Source: Fremontodendron californicum
Lineage: Eukaryota > Streptophyta > Magnoliopsida > Malvales > Malvaceae
Direction of reading: 5' to 3'
Assembly (NCBI GenBank): GCA_030761205.1
Contig: JAULJL010000002.1
Span: 39,706,814-39,770,813, forward strand
Length of the DNA stretch: 64,000 nt
Numbering within the stretch: position 1 is the first letter of the stretch; every line of letters starts with the position of its first letter. The position numbers were made by a program, and so were the translations under genes. The notes beneath the pieces were generated by a model. The model was not told the origin of the DNA. It searched no databases and saw only the letters and a program-made list of their open reading frames with translations. Positions 47,421 to 60,185 of the stretch are shown one piece after another.

Positions 47421-48282
47421 GTTCAGATCCCTTAGCCTTTTTTTCTTCTTAATCCCCAAGTAACAATGCTAATTTTTGGTTGGTTATTTCAAGTCTTAAC
47501 AAAAGGAGAACTAGATTCCAAAGTTTTTATTTAATCATCCGAACACTGTAATTTTGTATTTTTTTTTTTGTGATACATTTGCAATATTGGAATTTATAAA
47601 ATCCTATCTTGTTTAAAAGAAAAATTATAAAAAGATTAACACATATAAAAGCATAGCAAATTCAAGATTTAATAACATCACTTTACAATCTCAATCACTT
47701 GTAATTGAGATAGACCATGTAACTTTACAATCTCAATCACGTGTAACTGAGACAGACCACGTAACAAGTTCAAAAGAAATAGCATGCAAGATAATAAAAC
47801 AAAAGTTGGGTTTTAATACCATATTAAATATTCACCTAAATCAATTAATTATAAATGAAAAAGTTCAACCTAAATATAAGATCACATGAAATTCAAATTT
47901 AACATGATATAGGATAAAACCAATTTAACGATTCTAACGTAAAAAAGTTTGGGATAAAATTTCTTAAGCTGTGCACGGTTTTTTTATTGAGTAATCAAAC
48001 TAAGCAAAAAGACTTGAACAAGCTTGAAATATTTGTAATTGAGATGTATAGACTCCATTTTAACTTAAAAAGAAAATTACATTACATTACACAACGCAAA
48101 ATCAAAAGGAAATCATCCCTTGGAACATAATGTATTCCAAGCGAAGCTTTGGTTTATTCCAAGCTCAATTTGTAATCTCGAATGAAAAGTATAAAACAAA
48201 ACTGACAAAACAAATCAATCCCCACAATAATCTTATTCACTAAAATTCTTGTATAAAGCCAGCATTGCTGCTTCCCCTGCTC
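47421..48282. other. Intergenic DNA with a 42-bp tandem repeat
   Basis: A 42-bp unit, ctttacaatctcaatcac..., occurs twice (47681-47722 and 47723-47764). Each unit has an internal dyad ctcaatcac/gtaattgag. The last ~150 bases are the 3' UTR of the phytocyanin gene. No other gene was found. Confidence 0.55.
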
Positions 48283-48906
48283 TCATCTCCATCGAAACAA
48301 TGGCACTACCATAAACTTCATACGTCCAACCTTGCAATGGAAACCGTCACGTTCACCACAGGCAAAGTAATAGGGCCGCCACCTATTCAGCACAAACTGG
48401 AAGCCACCGTCGCCGCCTCCTTGTGTTGTATTTGCAATCATCTTTGCTCTTCTCAGGTCACAAGTCAGGAAGCTCCATAGGTTTGGGAGCAAGTAAACGC
48501 TGTGAGGAAATGTGGTGTTGCTTGGTGGATCATATTTGAAAACTGCAACACATCATTTTATATTTAATTAGCAAATGGCTTAAAAGTTAAAATCATAGTG
48601 TACTATTTTGAAGAGATCAAAAAGAAAGAGACCCATATGTTTAATTAACTCACCTAGAGTATCATTGAAGTAGAATGGACCGTTTTGGAATGCCCATTCA
48701 GTGTAGTTGAAGCCGAAGTGCCAATTTTCTGATCCACCAACATTGATCTTGTTGGGGCCTTCTGTTTGATTTGGGGGATGATAAGGGCCCCAGCCCCAGC
48801 CAGTGTGGTTAAAGCCAGTGCCCCAGTCCTTGTTAGCCATGCTCATTCCCCACAAGGAAGCTACCATCATTACTAGCATGAGTCTTCGTGAACCTGTAAA
48901 ACCCAT
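48283..48906 (-). CDS. Phytocyanin-like (cupredoxin) protein, copy 1
   Basis: Two exons, 48906-48654 and 48542-48283, give 170 residues. A signal peptide MGFTGSRRLMLVMMVASLWG ends near SMA/NKDW. Then come a tryptophan/glycine-rich linker, VGGSENWHFGFNYTEWAF, FYFNDTLVFKYDPPS, PHSVYLLPNLWSF and a C-terminal YYFACGERDGFHCKVG. His in PHSV, Cys in YFAC and His in FHC are where blue-copper ligands would lie. The spacing in CGERDGFHC is two residues longer than in plantacyanin and the axial residue is unclear, so copper binding is not certain. It is secreted by inference. The start at 48906 is preferred over 48996 because the TATA box overlaps the latter. Its paralogue is at 51496-52125. Confidence 0.82.
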
Positions 48907-48997
48907 GTTCAAAATCAAGTTTTGCAACTGATCAAAGTGATAAAAGAGATTTGTAAGCTTGAATGTTTCTGTGATATTGAGATGAAGAGTGGACATG

Positions 48998-49005
48998 TTT
49001 ATATA
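48998..49005 (-). promoter_or_regulatory. TATA box of phytocyanin-like copy 1
   Basis: Minus-strand tatataaa about 95 bases before the ATG. The paralogue has the same arrangement at 52219-52226. Confidence 0.6.
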
Positions 49006-49006
49006 G

Positions 49007-49956
49007 AGGAAAGAGGATTCTGATAAAGATCAAAATTCAAAACCACGGTGCTAATTTGCCAAATTAAATTGACCCTTTTTCTACATTGGTAGGCAGGAAA
49101 TGGAAAATACGATGTAAAGGTCTTTCTACAAAATCACGTTTACCCGAGTCGTCACCTCTCTACCATGAAACTTGTTTCTTTATTTTCCATTAATTTTTTG
49201 TTTAAAATCATTTGATTCACCTGAAATTTTTAAATTGAAAAATTAAGATATTGAGATTAAAAAATAGAGCTGTGTGAACAAACTCTTAACATCTCCGATA
49301 AATAAGAAAAGACGTGCTGGGTAATGGGTTGGTGGAGAATTAGTAAAATCTCTTTGTTTAATCCACCAAGAATGGATGAACATAATTTGTTTTGCATAAA
49401 ATAAAAGTAATGTTTTTTCTTGAATTGTGTTTTCTCTTCTCCACTACAAATTTGCCAGTTGACCCGAAAGAGATTGTGAAAGTCAAAAGGGTATATACAT
49501 TAATCTTATGCCGACAGGACAGGACACAACTAGTCATACATACGTTTATGTGATGTAATAATGACGGTTTAGCAGCAGATTATAATTGATCCTCATTCCT
49601 TTGTTTTTGAGACCATAACGTTTTCTCTTTGCTAGTAATTTTATTTGAGATAAAACACTCTTTCAATGCTTCAGATGGCTGGTATTGCATTCACCAAAGT
49701 AATGAGTCCCACCATATTAATGAACCAGAGAGGAAGTGCGTGAGTTTACAGCCTTCTGATGCATAGAAATTAACACCCTTACTCTTATTTTACACATGAT
49801 TTTGACAATTCATCAAACCCTTTGATGTAAGACCACCAAATTTTGCAAACAGAATAGAGTAGTACGTACAGCTCATGTGCATTTGTTCTTGATGTTCTAA
49901 CCAGTAAACCATACTTCATTTGGAAAATTATACTATATTTTGGAGTGGTCACTTTC
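49007..49956. other. Promoter region of copy 1 and intergenic DNA
   Basis: 49055-49155 keeps short blocks also found upstream of copy 2 at 52248-52360 (gaccctttttct, gatgtaaa, gagtcgtc/aagtcgtc), so promoter sequence was duplicated with the gene. The rest is ordinary non-coding DNA. Confidence 0.6.
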
Positions 49957-51041
49957 TAACCTTCAAGTACACAGACATTATTGTTGCTACCGTAGCCTTC
50001 ATTATAATGAAAGGCAAGTCTTTTCCTAGACAAATCCTTGGTCCAGCATTGAAGGCTAAGAATTTGCTTGGCAGCTCTCACGTTTAATCTTTCTTTCCTC
50101 GGTGATATCCACCTCTCTGGCTTGAACTCATTGCAATCATTTCCCCGTACAAATGTCATCCTTCCCATTGCATGTATGGCCATTGCAACTATCATGTTTT
50201 TTGTTGGACTGTTCATCAACATCTTCGTTCGATGCCATTGCTTTGTTGGATTGTTCACGTTGAATCGATATATATTCTGCTAAAAGATCGTCGAGAGCTT
50301 TCCAAGCATGGCTTCGTCTCTTCTCGTTTGCAATCTGAAGCCAACTTAGTAGCTCTCACGGGTTGTCAGGCGTGACATACGATAAAACGCTGTCTCCCCA
50401 AAGCATATCACTCATGGTCATGGCATTGTGGAATCGGTTTTCTGGAAATTCAAGGGACAGTAACCGAGGGTTACAGCCAGTAGCCAGGAAGGATGCAAGC
50501 AATATCAAATGCATATGCCTTGCGAGCAAATCTTGCAAGTCCACGGCACCACCAGCTCTCGTTTAGAAACATGCTCTAGAAATTCAACAAGCCCTTGCTC
50601 TATACGATCCGGAATGAGCTTTGCCATTGATTTGTGGAACAGTGGGTGATTCAAGAAGGCATTGAAAGTTTTCCTTTGGCGTTTCCATGCCATGTCCAAA
50701 TATATCAAACTGCATGCTTCATCCCATTTGGACCCTTTCACTACGTTTCGCACATTCTCAGGACCATTGGTACCAAGGAAACTTGTATTAGTAAACCAAA
50801 TTCCTTTATACAAAAAAGTGCCCTTCCTTTTTTCCAGGGACATGAGGAAAATTTTCATGCACCCGATCGATGGATGTGAAGAAGCATTGTAGGAATTAGC
50901 ATATATGCCAATGAGTGGTCACCTCCGTGCGAAACCATTGTTATCAAGGAAACGAAGGAGAAAACAAAGTAGAACAAGTGTCAAGACAAGGTATCCAAGA
51001 TAGGCGGACACTGTTTGGTTTTGCAAGGCTAAAAGTTGCAT
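49957..51041 (-). pseudogene. CYP96-like cytochrome P450 pseudogene
   Basis: Read across frames on the minus strand: membrane anchor LGYLVLTLVLLCFLLRF, stop where W is expected before PLIG, GTFLYKGIWFTNTSF, KTFNAFLNHPLFHKSMAKLI, DLLARHMHLILLASFLATG, a block with NRFHNAMTMSDMLWGDS, then AMGRMTFVRGNDCNEFKPER, WISPRKERLN and the heme loop NAGPRICLGKDLPF in another frame. CYP96 enzymes are midchain alkane or fatty-acid hydroxylases (family knowledge). A large stretch including the I-helix and ExxR is missing, and there are stops and frameshifts. It lies between the two phytocyanin-like genes, same strand. Confidence 0.78.
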
Positions 51042-51495
51042 AGACAGGACCAGTTCTAAACCAATAATGTATATATGGTTTGAAAGCTTTTGTTTTGATT
51101 TAGCTCTTTAACCAAACATGCATGTTACTCTTAATTATGTCCAAAATTTTCATGAATCATCAATTTGATTTGAAAACTATATTAAATCAAACAACATCAT
51201 GAAACGGCCAAAGGAAATATTAGAAATTTTTTCTCTCTGAAACAAACTACAATTTTATTTATCCAAGACTATATATATAGTCTTACCAAGACATGCATGC
51301 AAATTATATATATGCAATACATCTTCATCTTATTTTGTATCATTACAACATAAAATAAACTAAAAGTAGCAGCCAGCCACTCAACCAGATTAAGCAACAA
51401 TTACACATTAATTTTGTTAACAAAGTAAAATAAAACACTATATATATTATATCGGATATTGTCGATCTTCCTTTGTGTTCATCTCCAAGGATTTA
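51042..51495. other. Intergenic DNA
   Basis: Short gap between the P450 relic and phytocyanin-like copy 2; probably includes the 3' UTR of copy 2. No gene was seen. Confidence 0.5.
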
Positions 51496-52125
51496 TTAGT
51501 GCCAACGGAATAGTGGCACCGCCGTGAACCTCATGCCGCCCACCTTACAATGGAAGCCATTACGTTCACCGCAAGCAAAGTAATAGGGTCTCCACCTCTT
51601 AAGCACAAGCTCGAACCCATCCCCTCCCCCTTGGGTTGCATTTGCTATCATCTTTGCTCTCTTTAAGTCACAATTTAAGTAGCTCCATAGGTCAGGGAAT
51701 AAGTAAACGCTGTGAGGAAATGTTGTGTTGCTTGGTGGATCATACTTGAACACTGCAAAACCAATTAAAAACATAATTAATTTAATTATTTCAACAAATA
51801 CATAATAATAAGCTTTCCTTTCGGTTTCTTTCGGTAAAGAAAAAAAAAAAAACCCACCTAGAGTATCGTTGAAGTAAAAGGGTGCATTTTGGAATGCCCA
51901 TTCCGAGTAGTTGAAGCCAAAGCGCCAATTTTCTGATCCACCAACAATGATCTTGTTGGGTCCTTCTGTTTCATTCAGGAGCTGGTTATTGGAGCCCCAG
52001 CCCCAACCCCAGCCCCAGCCAGTGTAGTTAGACTTAGAGCCCCAGTCCTTATTAGCCATGCTCACTCCCAACATGGAAGCAGCTGCCACAACTAGGATGA
52101 GTCCATGTGCAGATGTGAAACTCAT
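51496..52125 (-). CDS. Phytocyanin-like (cupredoxin) protein, copy 2
   Basis: Exons 52125-51858 and 51752-51496 give 174 residues. Signal peptide (MSFTSAHGLILVVAAASMLG) to about SMA/NKDW, a GWGWGWGWG repeat, VGGSENWRFGFNYSEWAF, FYFNDTLVFKYDPPS, PHSVYLFPDLWSY and YYFACGERNGFHCKVGGMRF. Candidate copper ligands and the long C...H spacing are as in copy 1. The intron position is the same in both, so they are tandem duplicates. The WG-rich linker is longer here than in copy 1. Secreted by inference; function unknown. Confidence 0.84.
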   Translation of the reverse strand: MSFTSAHGLILVVAAASMLGVSMANKDWGSKSNYTGWGWGWGWGSNNQLLNETEGPNKIIVGGSENWRFGFNYSEWAFQNAPFYFNDTLGGFFFFSLPKETERKAYYYVFVEIIKLIMFLIGFAVFKYDPPSNTTFPHSVYLFPDLWSYLNCDLKRAKMIANATQGGGDGFELVLKRWRPYYFACGERNGFHCKVGGMRFTAVPLFRWH

Positions 52126-52218
52126 TTTAACAGTCAAACTTCAAGACTAAATATACTCAAATAAAGAGATTGTAGATCAATACGATGCTTTTTGGCATTG
52201 GCAGGTTAGGGGAAGAGG

Positions 52219-52226
52219 TTTATATA
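52219..52226 (-). promoter_or_regulatory. TATA box of phytocyanin-like copy 2
   Basis: Minus-strand tatataaa about 95 bases before the ATG, matching the arrangement of copy 1. Confidence 0.6.
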
Positions 52227-53303
52227 GGGGAGAAAGGTGGTGGTAGAAATGGTGCAAATCTGCCAAAGTGACCCTTTTTCTGCTTTGGGTAGGCGAGAAA
52301 TTGGATATAACAATGATGTAAACAGGTTTTTCATGAGTTCACGATTTGTCCAAGTCGTCCACGCTTGTTCAATTGTTGATCTCCAAGTCTCCGTACATAG
52401 AGAATAAAATCAATTATATATTGTTTGGGTCTTTTGGCACTAGATGTTAAAAAAAAGATAGATAAAAGATAGTATATAATATTAGTATCATTGAAAAACA
52501 TAGTATATAATATTAGTATCACTGAACAACTCTTAATATTCTCACAAATTGAAGAAAGATGGTGAATTGGAGGGCAATTAGTAAAAAGATAGTTGTCGAG
52601 GGACTCTAGGCAGCAGGCCTCGACGGAAAATTGTTTGGTAAAAAGGAGGATTAGTGAAAAAGAGTAAATCATCTGAGAGATGTTAAAATTTGCATTTCAC
52701 AATGCTTAAATTAATAAATATTAAAAAAAAAGTTATAATTCAAAAATATAAAAATTATCGAAGAATGAAAAATATAAATTTGGGTTTAATTTTTTTTATC
52801 TCATTACTTTTATGTATGAGATTTTGTGTGAGTGAAAATGATTAGGGGAGGGTGTCATATGTGAATTTTGTCGTTCATTAATGAGATTGATTTGGATGAG
52901 ATTAATTATCGTAACGGTAAAATGAGTATTGTAGTGGTGAGATTAAAATTATCGATATGATATGTGTTTGAATGCAAAAGTAGTGAAAACGGTGAGTTGA
53001 ATTATAATAAAAAAATGATTATTATATTAAAATATGTATATATAATAAATAATTAAAAATGATTAAAATTATATTTATATTAAATAATAAAATATATATT
53101 ACAATTATATTTATGTCAAATAATAATAATTTAAAATTATATTTATATCAACTTATTAAAGTATATTTATGTTAAAAATAAACTAATAAAATTAAATTAA
53201 AAGAATTTAAGAAAATAAATTATAAAAAAATTATAAAATAAATAAAATAACCCAAAAAAAAAGAGCAAAGGAAATTTTACTCCATCGCAATATTCAATTA
53301 CCA
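52227..53303. other. Promoter region of copy 2 and AT-rich intergenic DNA
   Basis: Contains the conserved upstream blocks shared with copy 1 (52248-52360). No gene was found beyond them. Confidence 0.5.
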
Positions 53304-53823
53304 ATTAAAACTAGATTTGGCAATTCGTCGTGTCGTGTCTCGTTTTTGACACGACACATTTAACTGAAACATGAACACGACACGATTAAGTAAACGTGTT
53401 TAATCTTAAAACACGAACACGACAAGGTTATTATACGTGTTACACGCGACACGACACGATTAACACGTTTAAAATTGATCTGTTTAAAATTGACACGATA
53501 CTACACGATTACAACATTAATAACACGATTATGACACGAATAACCCAAATAACACGAATTAAATAGGTATCATAATTAAAAGTACTAAATACTAATTAGT
53601 TTTAATATCTCGTATTAATTAAGTTTTTCTTTCTTTAATTTTTTTAAATTATTTATTTTTTTATATAAAAATTAGTAGTATTACTATTATTGTTAGGATG
53701 ATTGTAGTAGCTTATTAATTAATACTTCCTATTTCCTACTTACTAATTTACTAGTTATTATTAATAATAATGAGTTACAATCATCTTAATAATAATAGTA
53801 CTACTAACTTTTATTATACAAGC

Positions 53824-55332
53824 TGATAAGCTCATAAAATACACATTTTATGCATTTTCTATTCTTAGTTTTAGTTATGTTTTCGATTTTTATCTTGATT
53901 ACTTATGTTATATTTTTGAATTCTAGGTATATTTAAGAGAATGAAGTGAAAAGATGTCAATAATGATGGTAAAGAGTTTACAAAATCATAATCATAAGAT
54001 GAAAGAAGACTTGTGAGTAAAAAAGATCAATTTCTGGTTGTAAAGCAAGAAGGCAGATTTGATCTCTGGATCTTGTTGCAAAGAAAACATGATGTTAAAT
54101 TTCTTATTTGAAGAAACTTCCTCTTGACTTTTGAAGATGACTTGAATACCTTTCCAACGGTAGTTTACATGCCCCAATCGGACAAGAAATGGTCATCCAA
54201 ATCAGCCGAAACTTTTCGAGAAGATGCAGCAACGGAAGAGACAAGGCAGAAGCTCGGTGCCACGGCGCCCGAGAGTCGGGAACAACCGTAAAAATAGCAA
54301 GAAAAATGCAATTTTCTGCCTCCTAACTTACTTGTGCAGCAATGACTTGTTCTCAAGGTTTTAAAACTCTATAAATACCATCTTTTGAGCCACAAACTAG
54401 ACATCTTTTGAGGAGACTCAAGGATCATCATTCTTCTTCTTCTTCTTGTTCTCCATTCTCTTAGTTTTCTTTTAGTTTTTCTTCTTAGTTTATTTTATGT
54501 TTATGTTAATAATGCCTATGCTAGGCTAAACTTTTCTTTGGTTAAGGGTGATTTCAAAGCCCTAGACATGTTTTGTAATTGATTTTCATATTCTATCTAT
54601 TATTGGTTTTCTATCAAAGTTGCTTATGTTCTTCTATAAGAATTGTTCATGATGTTGTCTTGATTTGTTTAGGTGGCCAACAAGATAGATCTTGATAATT
54701 ATGTAATGCTAGTTTAGGAGTATTGATACGTAGCTTATCTTGATTTCTATTCAATAGTGGCAATTTGTGATTAATGATTATGTTAAAATTTTCGCTAATT
54801 GCAAAGTGGAACATAACCTAAGTTAAACAATTCATGTTTATGCTTTTGTTACTTAGATCAACCTATCTTTCTTATCATAAAGCTGCTGTCAAATTAAATT
54901 TAAAGATGTTTATCCTAGGTTGTTTGATAGTTAGAGATTAGATAGTGGCGTTCGTCCTACTTAACTACGAACTAAGAAAGGATTGGGGTAACACGGGAGG
55001 TTGTTATCTACGGTTGTTAATTTTGATAGATCATTGATATTGGTAGGTCTGAAATTGATTCTTAACATTATCTAGTGGTGGAGAATGAAACCTTAACCAT
55101 ACTTTCTCATATTTGATTACCTCTCTTTATTTATTTACTTGCTTTTTATTTTCTTATTTATTTTAGTTTTAAAAATCTCATTTTTCCTTTGTTTTTCTTG
55201 AATTTAATTATAAACCAATAATTTATAAATTAAAATCCAATCTCTGTGGATTCGACCCTTGCTAGCTACTATACTTATAATTGATCTTTTTAGTGCAAGG
55301 TTAAATAAAGATACACTATTTTGAGTGCATCA
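53824..55332 (+). repeat. 5' LTR of the gag-only element
   Basis: About 1509 bases, TG...CA. Differs from the 3' LTR by scattered substitutions and small indels (for example aagctgataagctc against tgataatctc contexts and poly-cttctt length), so insertion is not very recent. Confidence 0.88.
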
Positions 55333-55334
55333 AA

Positions 55335-55354
55335 TTTTTGGCGCCGTTGCCGGG
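55335..55354 (+). promoter_or_regulatory. Primer-binding site of the gag-only element
   Basis: tttttggcgccgttgccggg directly after the 5' LTR, the classic Athila-like PBS context. Confidence 0.8.
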
Positions 55355-55537
55355 ATTGTTTTCTTTACTTTATTTGTTACTTGATTTATTCTTATTTTCA
55401 GTTGTAATTAATTTTATTTTTCTTGTACATACAGGTGTTTCTTTTCAAATTTCAAGCAAAAAGAGATGGCAGGTGCTATATCAAAACTTCAGAACCTTTA
55501 GAACCAACTAGCCAATCTCATCTCTATAGTTCAACAA

Positions 55538-56511
55538 GTGGCCATAAGTAAGATTCAACAATCAAGGCAGTATGGAGTGTATTTCATGATGGATCATCCA
55601 ACAAATTGGTGCCCATACTTCCAAAAAAAAAATAGTTGTGAACCAACCTATGATTTAGGAGGATACCAAAGCCAACAAGGGTTCCAAGAACAACAATATG
55701 ATCCTTACTCAAACACTTACAATGAGGAATGGTGGGATCATACTAATTATGGCTACTCGGGAAATTATCAAGAAATAGATCCTTATGCCAATTACACTCA
55801 TCCATCGAGCTTCAATCAATCATGGTCTCAAGAACCAGATCTTTTTGAGCCACCACCTTAAAACTCAGGTAATTCTTAGAAGAACTTGTCAATTCTCTTG
55901 TTATTAATACTCCACAACTTCAACAGGAAACAGGGGAAACAAAGGCAAGTATCCAGAGTTTGGAAACGCAAATGAGCCTATTGGCTAGTAGTATGATGGA
56001 ATTAGTAGCACAAAGATCTCAAGCACTCCCTTATCAATCGATGATTAACCCAAAGGAGAATGGTACTATTGTGACCTTGAAGAAAGAGGAACAAGTTGAG
56101 GATGAAACAAAACCAAAGATGAATTCACTTCTTGAGGATAATGAAGCCACCATTCAAATTAAGAGTATTTCGGCACCTCATGTAACTTTTAATGTTCCTA
56201 TTTATATTAATGTTTCTTCTCCACCTTTTCCTACCAGATTTGCAAAGTCCAAGAAGGAGGAACATGAACAACAAATTCTGGAAACCTTAAACAACTTGCT
56301 TGTGGATGCTATTAAGAAAGTACCAAGAGATGCACCATTTCTTGACGAGCAATACACCACCAAGAGCAAATTAACGTGTGATGACATAATAATTGTGGTG
56401 GAGAATGCATCTGCTGTTGTACAAAGAAAGCTTCCTATTAAATGCAAAGATCCGAGAAGTTTCATGCCTATACCCAAAAATCCCAAAAAACCAATAAGGG
56501 GTATTGGTTAG
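55538..56511 (+). pseudogene. Decayed gag of the LTR element
   Basis: Two open pieces, 55538-55861 and 55960-56511. The first has a cysteine/His-like HPTNWCPYFQ and a Q/Y/N-rich stretch. The second has PPFPTRFAKSKKEEHEQQIL, DAIKKVPRDAPFLDEQY and VQRKLPIKCKDPRSFMPIP, as in plant Gypsy gag C-termini near the protease. The N-terminal gag is broken before 55538 and no protease follows. This supports a gag-only or pol-deleted element. Confidence 0.7.
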
Positions 56512-58467
56512 GTTGGACACATTAAATCAAATGTTAATTGGGAGGCAGCCCAATTAATGAAAGATTAGCAAACCTGCCATATCAGATTTGCTTTTTCTTC
56601 CTTCCTTTCTCTTTTTGTTTTGTTATTAACTTTTTTTAGGATTATTTAGGTTTCATTAGTATTGTTTTGTTTTGAGTTTTACTTATTTTTATTTGTTTGT
56701 GTGTTTTAGTAAGTCGGGCTGAGGATACTAAACCAAGCGCTTTTTGGGAGGCAACCCAAAAGAATGGAGAGCATACATTATAATCAGATTTGCTATTTCA
56801 TACTCTCCATCATTCTATCTTTTAATGTTTTCTTTAGTTATTTTGATTATTTTGTTAATTAGTTCTTTTCACTTACACATGATTATTTTATTTGGAATAA
56901 TAGTATTATATTAAGGACAATGTAAGAATTAAGTGCGGGGGAAAGAATTTAGGATTTCCTTATTTAGTTTTGTTTTGAGTCTTTTTAGTTTCTTTTTAGT
57001 TACTTTCAATAAAATGATGAGATATGAATTGTGTAGGTCTAAAACTGGTTTATTAGTGAGAAGATTTTTCATGAGAATTGAGCTTGATATTATTTTTTTA
57101 TGAGCCAACGTTAATATGATATATTGATTGAGAAAGAAGCATGTTTAGACTTAATATTGATTTGTATAATCATCATTGTGAGTTTTTGAGCATATATGAT
57201 TGATGCATTATACATATCAATCCAATTTCTTTCTTGTGTGCTCTTATAATTACATGATTTTTTAGAACTTGCTTTAAATCGTTTTCAAACTATATTGATA
57301 CATATGACTACATGGATATGATAGAGGCAATAGGATAATAACCAGGGCCAAATCAGCTATCCCTTATTAATGTTCCAAGAGAACATCCTCACTAGTGAGC
57401 TAATTTGAGCCTACATTGGATAAGCTATTTCTTTGGTAACCACATCTTTTCCCTAGCCTAAATGTACTTATATCCTTACCCTTGTTCTAAAGATGGATTA
57501 CATATTTTGAGACATTGCAAAACAAGGGATACTTATTGAAAATTTGGGTTGGAAACAAAAGATAAGTGTAGGGGAAGAAAAGAAAAGAAAAAGTCCAGAG
57601 AAAAAGAAAAGGATCATTGTCAAATACATTCCCATGTTGAAAAAAAAAATTGAATCATCTCTTGAACTTTTGGTTGAAGAAAAAGATGTTACAAAGTTTG
57701 TTAGAATGAAGCAAAGGCTCAACATGAATATTTAGCCTATGTTATTATGTGCTTTGTAAGATTTTTGAGAAGTTTTATTTGTATGATCTTATTATGTCTC
57801 TAAACTTTATGAAATCTATGAAACCTTTGCGATATCTTTATCCTTTTATTTTTTAACCACATTACAACCCCTTGACCCCATTATAACCTTGAATAAATAC
57901 CTCTTGATTTATGAAGTTGCATGATCTAAATAGTGGAGAATAGGTGGACAAGCAAGCATATGGTAGAACTGTTTTCACGAGATTGATTTAGTGTAAACAC
58001 TTTACCACTACTTTAAATAGTGAAAATCATGAGAGTATCCCATGTGAGAAGTTGAGATTAAGTTTGAATATGCACTATTTTGATTGAAATATGTTATGTT
58101 AATATTGACTTAACTCAAACAATTTACATTCAAGCATGATTTTTTGTGAAATTCTTTAAGCTATTGATTAGTTTATAAGACTTGTTCAAAGATTGTCTCT
58201 AATTTATATTGAAAGGATTAGGAGTAACTATTTTTAGTGTATGTTAATTTATTTTTATTTTAGTTTTTCAATGTTTGTGGGTATCGTTCTAGTAAATCCT
58301 CACGAGACTAAACTCGTCCACTAGGGACATCTAGGGGTTTAAAGGCTTGTGTCACATGCTAAGTGCCACCGTGATTGTCTACGAAAGTAGATTAGATTAG
58401 ATTTTTTTTATTTTATTTTTATCTTGTTTTGCTATAGGACTAGCAAAAAGCTAAGTGTGGGGGTATT
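56512..58467 (+). mobile_element. Non-coding interior of the gag-only element
   Basis: About 2 kb with no RT or integrase motifs. It has conserved-looking ggcagcccaattaatg and ggcaacccaaaagaatgg blocks and K-rich chance frames near 57544-57735. It ends at the polypurine tract before the 3' LTR. Confidence 0.6.
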
Positions 58468-59995
58468 TGATAATCTCATAAAATACACATTTTATGCCCC
58501 TTCTATTCTTAGTTTTAGTTATGTTGATCTTTATCTTAATTACTTATGTTATATTTTTGAATTCTAGGTATATTTAAGAGAATGAAGTAAATGTCAAAAA
58601 TGATGGTAAAGAGCTTACAAAATCATAATCACAAGATGGAAGAAGACTTGGGAGTCAGAAAGATCAATTTCTGGTTGCAAAGCAAGAATGCAGATTTGAC
58701 CTCCGGATCTTGTTGTAAGGAAAACATGATGTTAAAGTCCTTATTTGAAGAAACTTACTTCTTGACTTTTGAAGCTGACTTGAATACCTTTCCAAAGGTA
58801 GTTTACACACCCAAATCGGACAAGAAATGGTCATCCAAATCAGGTAAAGAAGTGCGAGAAGATGCAGCAGCGAAAGAGACAAGGCAGAAGCTTGGCGTCG
58901 CGACGCCCGAGATTCAGGAACAGCCGTGAAAATAGCAAGAAAAATGCAATTTTTGTGCCTTCTAACTTACTTGTACGGAAATGACTTGTTCTCAGGATTT
59001 TAAAACTCTATAAATACCATCTTTTGAGACACAAACTAGACATCTTTTGAGGAGACTCAAAGATCATCATTCTTCTTCTTATTATTCTTCTTCTTCTTCT
59101 TCTCCATTCTCTTAGTTTTCTTTTAGTTTTTCTTCTTAGTTTCTTTTATGTTTATGTTAATAATGCCTATGCTAGGCTAAATTTTTCTTTAGTTAAAGGT
59201 GATTTCAAAGCCCTAGACATGTTTTGTAATTGATTTTCATATTCTATCTATTATTGGTTTTCTATCAAAGTTGCTTATGTTCTTCTATAAGAATTGTTCA
59301 TGATGTTGTGTTGATTTGTTTAGGTGGCCAACTAGATAGATCTTGATAATTATCTAATGCTAGTTTAGGAGTCTTGATACGTAGCTTATCTTGATTTCTA
59401 TTCAATAGTGGCAATTTGTGATTAATGATTATGTTAAAATTTTCGCTAATTGCAAAGTGGAACATAACCTAAGTTGAACAAATCATGTTTATGCTTTTGT
59501 TGCTTAAATCAACCTATCTTTCTCATCATAAAACTGCTGTCAAATTAAATTTAGAGATGTTTATCCTAGATTGTTTGATAGTTAGAGATTAGGTAGTGGC
59601 GTTCGTCCTACTTAATGACGAACTAAGGAAGGATTGGGGTAGCACGGGAGGTTGTTATCTACGGTTGTTAATTTTGATAGATCATTGATATTGATAGGTC
59701 TGAAATTGATTCTTAACATTGTCTAGTGGTCGAGAATGAAATATTAACCATATTTTCTCATATTTGATTATCTCTCTTTATTTACTTGCTTGCCTTTTAT
59801 TTTTCTTATTTATTTTAGTTTTAAAATTATTTTGAAAACCCCTTTTTTCCTTTGCTTTTCTTGAATTTAATTATAAACCAATAATTTATAAATTAAAACC
59901 CAATCCTTGTGGATTCGACCCTTGCTAACTACTATACTTATAATTAATTTTTTTAGTGCAAGGTTAAATAAAGATACACTATTTTGAGTGCATCA
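58468..59995 (+). repeat. 3' LTR of the gag-only element
   Basis: About 1528 bases, the same ends as the 5' LTR. The open frame at 58591-58929 is LTR sequence shared with the 5' copy, not a gene. Confidence 0.88.
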
Positions 59996-60185
59996 CAAGC
60001 AAATAAAATAAATTAAAAATTTTAAAAATAAAAAATTAATTAATAATTTAATATGAGATTCAAAATATAATACATATATTACTATAAATTAATAAAATTA
60101 AGCCATACTTTAATTAATTTATTCATAATTCATACTTCAAGAGTTCAAGTCACAATTTTTTTTTAAAGTATTTTTTTTAAATTAC

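Larger units (their letters stand above)
53824..59995 (+). mobile_element. Gag-only Gypsy-type LTR retrotransposon (TR-GAG)
   Basis: LTRs 53824-55332 and 58468-59995 (about 1.5 kb) start tgataa.ctcataaaa and end gagtgcatca. They are flanked by a 5-bp TSD caagc (53819-53823, 59996-60000). PBS tggcgccgttgccggg at 55339-55354 is the type common in Athila-like Gypsy elements. A polypurine-like tract (agtgtgggggtatt) ends just before 58468. The 3.1-kb interior holds gag pieces and no protease, RT or integrase. It is nested in the outer hAT element. Confidence 0.88.

Noticed and set aside
58591..58929. A 112-codon gene near 58.6 kb
   Set aside because: The same sequence occurs in the 5' LTR at about 53.9 kb; it is LTR sequence.
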